Shown: positions 58,281 to 64,000 of the stretch, in pieces
Layout: each line of letters opens with the position of its first letter
Numbering within the stretch: the first letter of the stretch is position 1
Made by a program: the position numbers and the translations under genes
Notes under the pieces: generated by a model
The model's input: the letters and a program-made list of their open reading frames with translations, nothing else
Database searches by the model: none
Told to the model about the DNA's origin: nothing
Origin: Scedosporium boydii
Lineage: Eukaryota; Ascomycota; Sordariomycetes; Microascales; Microascaceae
Direction of reading: 5' to 3'
Assembly (NCBI GenBank): GCA_002221725.1
Contig: NJFT01000076.1
Span: 62,001 to 126,000 of the forward strand
DNA: 64,000 nt

Positions 58281-60105
58281 GGCGATGGAGCTATGGTGGG
58301 GCTGAGGGAGCACGGAAGCGGTGGAGGAAACGGGGGAGAATCGAAAGACGATGGATGGCAGCGTGGGAAGATAATGATACTATGAAGGAGAAAGGAGAGA
58401 GTGTGTATTGGTAAAGGGTTATCACGACGGTGGAGGCTATCGGCATATAACGAATCGAGGAAACGAGAAACTGTGGATGGCAAGACGCAAGTCTTTTTAT
58501 TTGGGGATGCAGGGTCTGGCTTGATTGATTTGATGATGACGAGTACGTGGGTGAGCGGGATCGGTATGCGCATTCGTATGGAACATGCAAGCCTTGAAGC
58601 CAGTCAGGTGTCCTCAAACAGAGTGATGAGGTGGAAGGATCGTTAAGAGTACGGTGAAAAGGAACGAGGAACTTGGGGCAGCTGTTGAAGCTATCACCTA
58701 TGGATGGAGCGGGGGGGAGGATGGTTATATGAAATATTGATCGAAGCTCTTGACGACTCTGGATGAAGCAGAGGCACGAGCTTCGTTGACCTCAAGTGCT
58801 CCTGCGCACTGCCAACACTGCCACCCTCGCAGTTGATTCGTACTGTTGATCTCCCCCATTTCCCCTCCACACTCAACACGCCCCATGCCCAGGCACACAC
58901 ACCCCTCAATGCTTTCTTGGACCCTCGCCAGAGCAAAGAGCACATCAATACGTACTTCGTACATTGAGATGTTCGGTATTACGTAGTAAAGGCAGTTGAG
59001 ACCACCCCTGGTCACCAACTTTGTTGGTTGGACAGGACTGGGGTGCCTGTAGTGATGATCTCTGCAACCTCCTCTCTACTCCCGTTTTTTTTTTCTTTGC
59101 CCCCCCTTCAAGAGGCATCAGTACATTGAGGAATACGGGGCGGAGCGGACGGGAAAGTAGTTTATTACTGAAGAGACGCCGAATCTCTGCGGGGGTCCAG
59201 CAAGCAAGGTAAATATGTCGGGACCGGTGCAAATTGATGAGGAAAATGAGTTTGTCGGTAATTACTTTGTTGGCAGGCAGGCACAACATAAAGCGTGTTT
59301 TGGCAACTCTCTTGGCATGACGAAAGTTCCAGCAGAACAGTGAGAGCTCAAAAGAACCGTGGCGCGCGTCCATCAAAGAGCCCAGCTGTATGGAGCGTGT
59401 TGTAGCGGTCGTACATAGCGGTCGTTGGAGTCGTTGGAGTCGATGTCTCTCCTCGCTTATTTTTTCTTCTTTCTCCCTTGCGGCATCTGTAATTGATGGT
59501 TTGATAGCTATTGTTCATACTTGAGATCCTCTGATTGTTCTCGCCAGCCAGCCCAGCAATGGGTTCTCGCCGGTGTCGGAAATAAACAGGTCAGAGCTGT
59601 GAGGTGAGGTCAACTCCCCCTCATCAGGGAATACTACAACTGGTACTTCGTGCAAAGCCCAAGTCTACTTGCGTACGATGGGATGCCATTTCTACGAAAA
59701 ATGGAAGAGAAGTAAGGCGAACCCGCAGCAGGGGTTGGGGATGTAGACTTGAGGTTGTCTTGATCATGGGAGGAACAGGAGGAGAGCACCAGAGGGAGGG
59801 GGTGGGCGGAAGAGATTGCCGGAAAAAGGCAGGGGTCTCCTTGGACTGGTATGTACCTTCATCACCTTCTTCGCTGAAAAGCCGAACCTGTCGAGGTGTG
59901 GTCGATTGAACCAGGGTGATTCAGTGTCGCCAGATTCGGCAGAGCTGGGCTGGTGCCGGTGCTTTTGTCGGCTTGTCTGCAGTTTCGAGCTCGTCATCGC
60001 ACACACATCAAATGCTGTGAACGCATACATGGGCAGAACCAAATGCTGCCCTTGTGAGTATGGTCTTCCATGCATCCGGATTCAGGTGGAGATGGATACT
60101 TGAAG

Positions 60106-60139
<34 letters not shown>

Positions 60140-60140
60140 C
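60106..60140. repeat. (CT)n-(CA)n microsatellite
   Basis: About 13 CT dinucleotides run directly into four CA dinucleotides. Confidence 0.92.
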
Positions 60141-61092
60141 TCCCCCTGAAGGTTTCCGTGAATCAAAACTCATTCCCGACGAGTCTAAAAAAGAAGAGGA
60201 AACAATTATTACTTCGGGAAAGGGAAAAAATAAGAACAAATAAAAAATTAGGGCCCTAAAAATAAGACTAACAATAGAAAGAAGCACATCAAACCAAAGG
60301 GAACCAGGGTTGGGATTTTCGGAAAATGGAGCTTCTGTTTCTTCTTCAGAACGTTTCTCAAGTCGTTTCGTCTACCCCCCAGGCGGGATTAGGTTGGATG
60401 GACAGACAAGGCGTTAATCTCCCGCATTGTGGTCAATTGAGTTTTAAATCTCGCTCGTTTAGGTTTAAGGGTCACTACCTCAGTGCCCTGCCCAAGTAAA
60501 CTACACCGCACCCCCTCTCCAGGTCAAAGTTGCTGTGCTTGCCGCGGACCACCAATTAATCTGTGCTGATCTCAAGATCAACATCAATTGATCGAACTCC
60601 CTTCCGCTCCAAGTACCGGACCAGAGCAGACCTCACCACCAAGTAAAGTATGCTTATGAACCAACACCACAAGAAGGAACCTCAAGCTGTCTCCGCCTGT
60701 CTCGTCTTTTCAATGATCAATGTTCTTTTCCCACGCACCAATTAAACCCCGGTGTGCCAGATTCGGCAGATGCCCAAACGCCAACGTACACGTATCCTTT
60801 GATGCCAACAAAACGTCAGTGAGGTGAGTCCCTGCAGCGCACTCTTTATGGCAGCCGCTAAAACGCTGAGAGATAGCTTGTGCCAAGATTGATCGATTGA
60901 CCGATTGAGCAAATGTTTCAAGTCCAATGTTCTTCTTGAAGCTTACAAACCCAACGTATGTACGAAGTAATCTACATAGCCATCAATGATGTTCTTGTTT
61001 GGTCAAATCCTACAAAGGCGAACCCATCACGAAGCACTAAAGTCCTGTTATGACTGAGAGGAGTACGCATACACGAGCCAGTCACCTGTACA

Positions 61093-61120
61093 ATTGATCA
61101 AATCGATTGAATTGATCAAT
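61093..61120. repeat. Inverted repeat ATTGATCAA/TTGATCAAT
   Basis: Perfect 9-bp arms at 61093-61101 and 61112-61120 separated by 10 nt; each arm itself contains the palindrome TTGATCAA. Confidence 0.8.
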
Positions 61121-62024
61121 CCTTCCCGATCATTTTATTATTTTCACCATGGTTCCCGGTCGATGTGTACTGCCTTACACCGGTATCACTAATATAAACC
61201 ACTCTACGAAGTACTTGTGCCCCTAGTACAGGGGAGACCCAGCAGAGGAGACTTCTCACGCGGAGAATAAACTACAACCCACTCTGAGCTACTCAACTAA
61301 ACTACTACTCCGTACACTACCTTATTACGCTACTACAGAATGCAAGGCGAGTGTGACTGCCGCCAATTCCAGCTGAGTAGACTCGACGAGGCACAGCGGG
61401 TGGACGGATGATGACGACCATCAATGTCTTAGATGCCACCACGCAGGTACGTACTGCTGGACGGATACGCACACACCCCGGGGAATCGGCACACTTGTGC
61501 GCTTCGATTCATTTTCTTTACGAAGTAATTCTAATGGAAATGCCCATGGGCTCTCCGCCGACGAGGATACCCTGGTATTGGTTTGATTCCCTGCCCAGTG
61601 TGTAAGTTTATTACGTACGCATACCGCCTAGCTCCGAATGGGAAAGGGGGGCGTGTACGAAGTATGAAGGACAATTGTATTAATTCAGAGGCTCCTAGGG
61701 AGTGACGGGGTCAAGCTCCACGAGCAATGACAGTTGAGGCCAAGGCAAACACTCGGATGCCGCCATCGACGAGGGTAGAGAACTGCCTAATAGCTTGTTG
61801 TCAACTGTTCATCGCACGACTAAAATGCATACCTTTGCCTCTGAATCGGATCCCTGATCATAGTTTACGGTCTGTTACGAGAAGGGAGTATCATTGTATT
61901 ATCAGAGTAAGGAGGTGGGGTTCTAGGACTCTAATGGCCTTCTCGAGAGTCCTAGGACCTAAACACATCAATTGATCAGTACGCCGCGAAATGCTAGATC
62001 TATTGGGGCCGTTTCCCACCCAGC

Positions 62025-62041
62025 TTTTTTTTTTTTTTTTT
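62025..62041. repeat. T17 homopolymer
   Basis: Uninterrupted run of 17 T on the plus strand in a gene-poor stretch. Confidence 0.9.
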
Positions 62042-63577
62042 CGTCTGAACATTCGAGGAATATGTTTATCTTCGCCTGCCCAAGCTTGTCTTTGGTGCAC
62101 GGTATATACATTCACGCAGAGGAAGGGATCCCCAAAGCACCCGCACCCCACTCCCTGATCGGACCTGCTACGCCATTTAAATCTCTGCTGGCGTTCCATC
62201 AGCCCATCAATTGATGCTTGTCCAGGCCATTATCTCCGACAAGCTAGGTGACCTATCCCTAAAACCCCGCTTCCCCTACTAGGCTTGCCCTGCTCTTCAC
62301 ACCCAGTCCTTAGAGCAGCCACGGCCGCTCCACCTGAGACAAGTGAGGCGAGCCGAGTGGGAGCGTGTGTCTAGGTATATGTAATACTCCATACCTTTGT
62401 AGAACATGAAGATCCATGCTGCCAGCGTGCCCCCTCGTTCCATCCTCCATCGTAAAAACGTCTTCCAACTCGTTGGACAAGGGCCTGGTAAATGCATGGT
62501 CCGCCTCCTTCTCCATCCCATCATCGTGAGAGAAACTGCGTTGACATCGACATCGGGGCGTGTGACGATTTGGAGACCCTTGTTCCGCCCTTCCGAGACT
62601 TCCCTCGTGCACAGAGTATGTCTTACCTCTGTCCCCTGACAAGCAGTTGAAGACTTGCCCATCCAGAGAAAGCTTCCCCAGTCGATCTAGACACGGTTTT
62701 GATAAATTCGCATCGTGATTTGTCGCGCTTGCCTCTTTGCCTGCATGAAGCTAAGACTTGTGGAGACATTGAAGCTTCCACTGCCACCACTCAAGGTGGT
62801 CCGCAAGCTCCTTGCCCACCGAATGCACACATTTGGCCGTATTAGCGTCAAAGAAAATGGCAACGACGACAAGATATAGTACATGGCACATGCGCCACCC
62901 AAGCCGTGGGGTACAGTTCCTGCTCTTGTCACCACACCGACCCCCACAGGTTCCGTTGTCACCTCGATCTTGATGGGTATACACCTTTTTCGGGATCACA
63001 TATACCCGGGTAAATCGAAGTGCCTGCCCTAGAAAATGATGGGTAATACTTCAATTCTAAGACTTTGCTGGAATAAAGTACATCCAAGCTCAAACCCAAG
63101 CTCGGCTAGGTTCGGGTCCCCCATCGCTTGACATCCCCCCTGCTGAGAGAATAAAGCCATCCTACACCACCCTGTTGCTCTCGTGGCCAGGTCCCTCGCC
63201 TATTCCTAAAAGTGAGACATCCATGTCCCTTTCGCTCAACCTCTAACCCAACCATGGCTCCCAAAAGCTCACAGCTCCTACCATACCCTCGAGACCAATC
63301 GTAGGTGCTTCATCCCCAACTTTTAATCCCTCATTATACGTCATACCACAGCGTTGGGTATCTACAAGTGCCAGTAGCAAACAAATGAAAACCTAGCAAA
63401 AGCTAACGGGCGGTGACGAACAAATCAAAAGAAACCTTCCAGCGATGTGACATGTGACAGGCGTGAGGCGCACGCTTGGTTGGAGCTTACGGCGCCCCTC
63501 ACCTTCGCGCTCTTCTTTTCCCGCCTCTCGCCGCGCTCGTACCGGAGGACCCTCCGGGCCGGCTATCGGTCGCCCCT

Positions 63578-64000
63578 TCATCCCGTTCCCGTCGAGGCGC
63601 CTACCGTACTCGTCTTACGACGGAGACCAGCCGCTTTGAATCGCCTAACGACTTGATATGATCTATCGAGCTCGTTTTCGATGGCGCATCGCACCCTCAA
63701 CGCCGTCACGGCTTGATACAAGCTCCTCTCCCCCTTGAGTATCCAATAGTCCAGTGTTTCCCTCGTCGGCTGCTCGAGAAGCCTCCCAAAGTCCGCCAAG
63801 CTCACCTGCGGGACGAGCGTGAGGCTGGCGCCCAGCACACGCTCGTCAACCAGGAATCTTCTGATGCTGACCGGGAGGAGGTGAAGAGTGTCGAGCTGGC
63901 GGAGGCGGTGGCGAACCTCCAGCCCGACCATGCGGACGAGGAAGCTCGTAATCTGCGTCGTCCGACTGCGCGTTTCCAAAAGCGATGGGCCGTGCATGTC
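63578..64000 (-). CDS. Patatin-type triacylglycerol lipase, C-terminal part (partial)
   Basis: The C-terminal 140 residues of a gene entering from beyond base 64000. The text VGLEVRHRLRQLDTLHLLP, IRRFLVDERVLGASLTLVPQ and WILKGERSLYQAVTALRVRC matches the region after the patatin domain of fungal lipid-droplet lipases of the Tgl3/Tgl4/Tgl5 group, which hydrolyse stored triacylglycerol. The catalytic Ser-Asp dyad lies outside the window and cannot be checked. The frame is open to the window edge and ends with TGA after a short basic Thr/Gly tail (RRKTSTVGASTGTG). No intron is needed in the visible part. Confidence 0.85.
   Translation of the reverse strand, partial: DMHGPSLLETRSRTTQITSFLVRMVGLEVRHRLRQLDTLHLLPVSIRRFLVDERVLGASLTLVPQVSLADFGRLLEQPTRETLDYWILKGERSLYQAVTALRVRCAIENELDRSYQVVRRFKAAGLRRKTSTVGASTGTG

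Larger units (their letters stand above)
58281..63577. other. 5.3-kb gene-poor stretch
   Basis: The left ~400 bp are the leader of the acidic hypothetical. The rest has no frame with family resemblance. It carries five TACGAAGTA/TACTTCGTA motifs (58953, 60961, 61205, 61519, 61656), three ATCAATTGAT palindromes, a CT/CA microsatellite and a T17 tract. No tRNA, 5S rRNA or transposon features seen. Confidence 0.55.

Noticed and set aside
1..64000. CRISPR arrays, phage or bacterial mobile elements
   Set aside because: No regular direct repeats with unique spacers were seen, and the sequence is clearly eukaryotic with spliceosomal introns.

Overview
This is a 64-kb nuclear segment of a filamentous ascomycete. 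The evidence is short GT-AG introns (mostly 50-110 nt, branch-point-like CTAAC/CTGAC shortly before AG), fungus-specific families (Shr3, Anp1-type GT62 mannosyltransferase, Zn2Cys6 regulator, Cgr1, Erb1) and the lack of operon structure. The gene set looks like Sordariomycetes; I cannot place it further from sequence alone. I see no CRISPR array, prophage, intact transposon or secondary-metabolite cluster.

Layout: (1) 1-8.1 kb: a small coiled-coil protein, SDH1 (complex II flavoprotein) and a large PX/PXB/DUF3818 lipid-binding protein of the yeast Lec1/YPR097W type. (2) 10.3-18.0 kb: an unrecognised coiled-coil membrane protein, the rRNA-processing factor CGR1 and a 935-residue Pro/Ser-rich disordered protein. 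(3) 18.0-25.8 kb: a gene desert. (4) 25.8-44.4 kb, gene-dense: PEX4 E2 enzyme, ANP1-like mannosyltransferase, YRA1/MLO3 mRNA-export adaptor with eight exons, a mitochondrial FIST-like protein, SHR3, an intron-containing tRNA-Tyr, REV1 translesion polymerase, RED/IK-like splicing factor, a nucleoside hydrolase and the thiamine pyrophosphate carrier TPC1. (5) 44.4-58.3 kb: a conserved hypothetical, a Zn2Cys6 regulator divergent from ERB1, a secreted SGNH/GDSL esterase and an acidic hypothetical. (6) 58.3-63.6 kb: a second gene-poor stretch with microsatellites. (7) 63.6-64.0 kb: the 3' end of a patatin-type triacylglycerol lipase that runs off the window.

Most genes are unrelated housekeeping functions: respiration, peroxisome, Golgi mannan, mRNA export and splicing, ribosome biogenesis (CGR1 and ERB1), permease folding, DNA-damage tolerance, cofactor transport and purine/pyrimidine salvage. 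Exon joins were worked out by hand; every spliced model keeps frame and ends at a stop, and the lengths fit the families.

The most notable non-gene signal is a 9-mer, TACGAAGTA/TACTTCGTA. It occurs 18 times by eye, always between genes and mostly in the gene-poor stretches. A second palindrome, ATCAATTGAT, occurs five times, also only between genes. ERB1 also has an open, lysine/glycine-rich +1 frame at its stop codon, encoded by a hexamer repeat. No clear novel multi-gene system was found.
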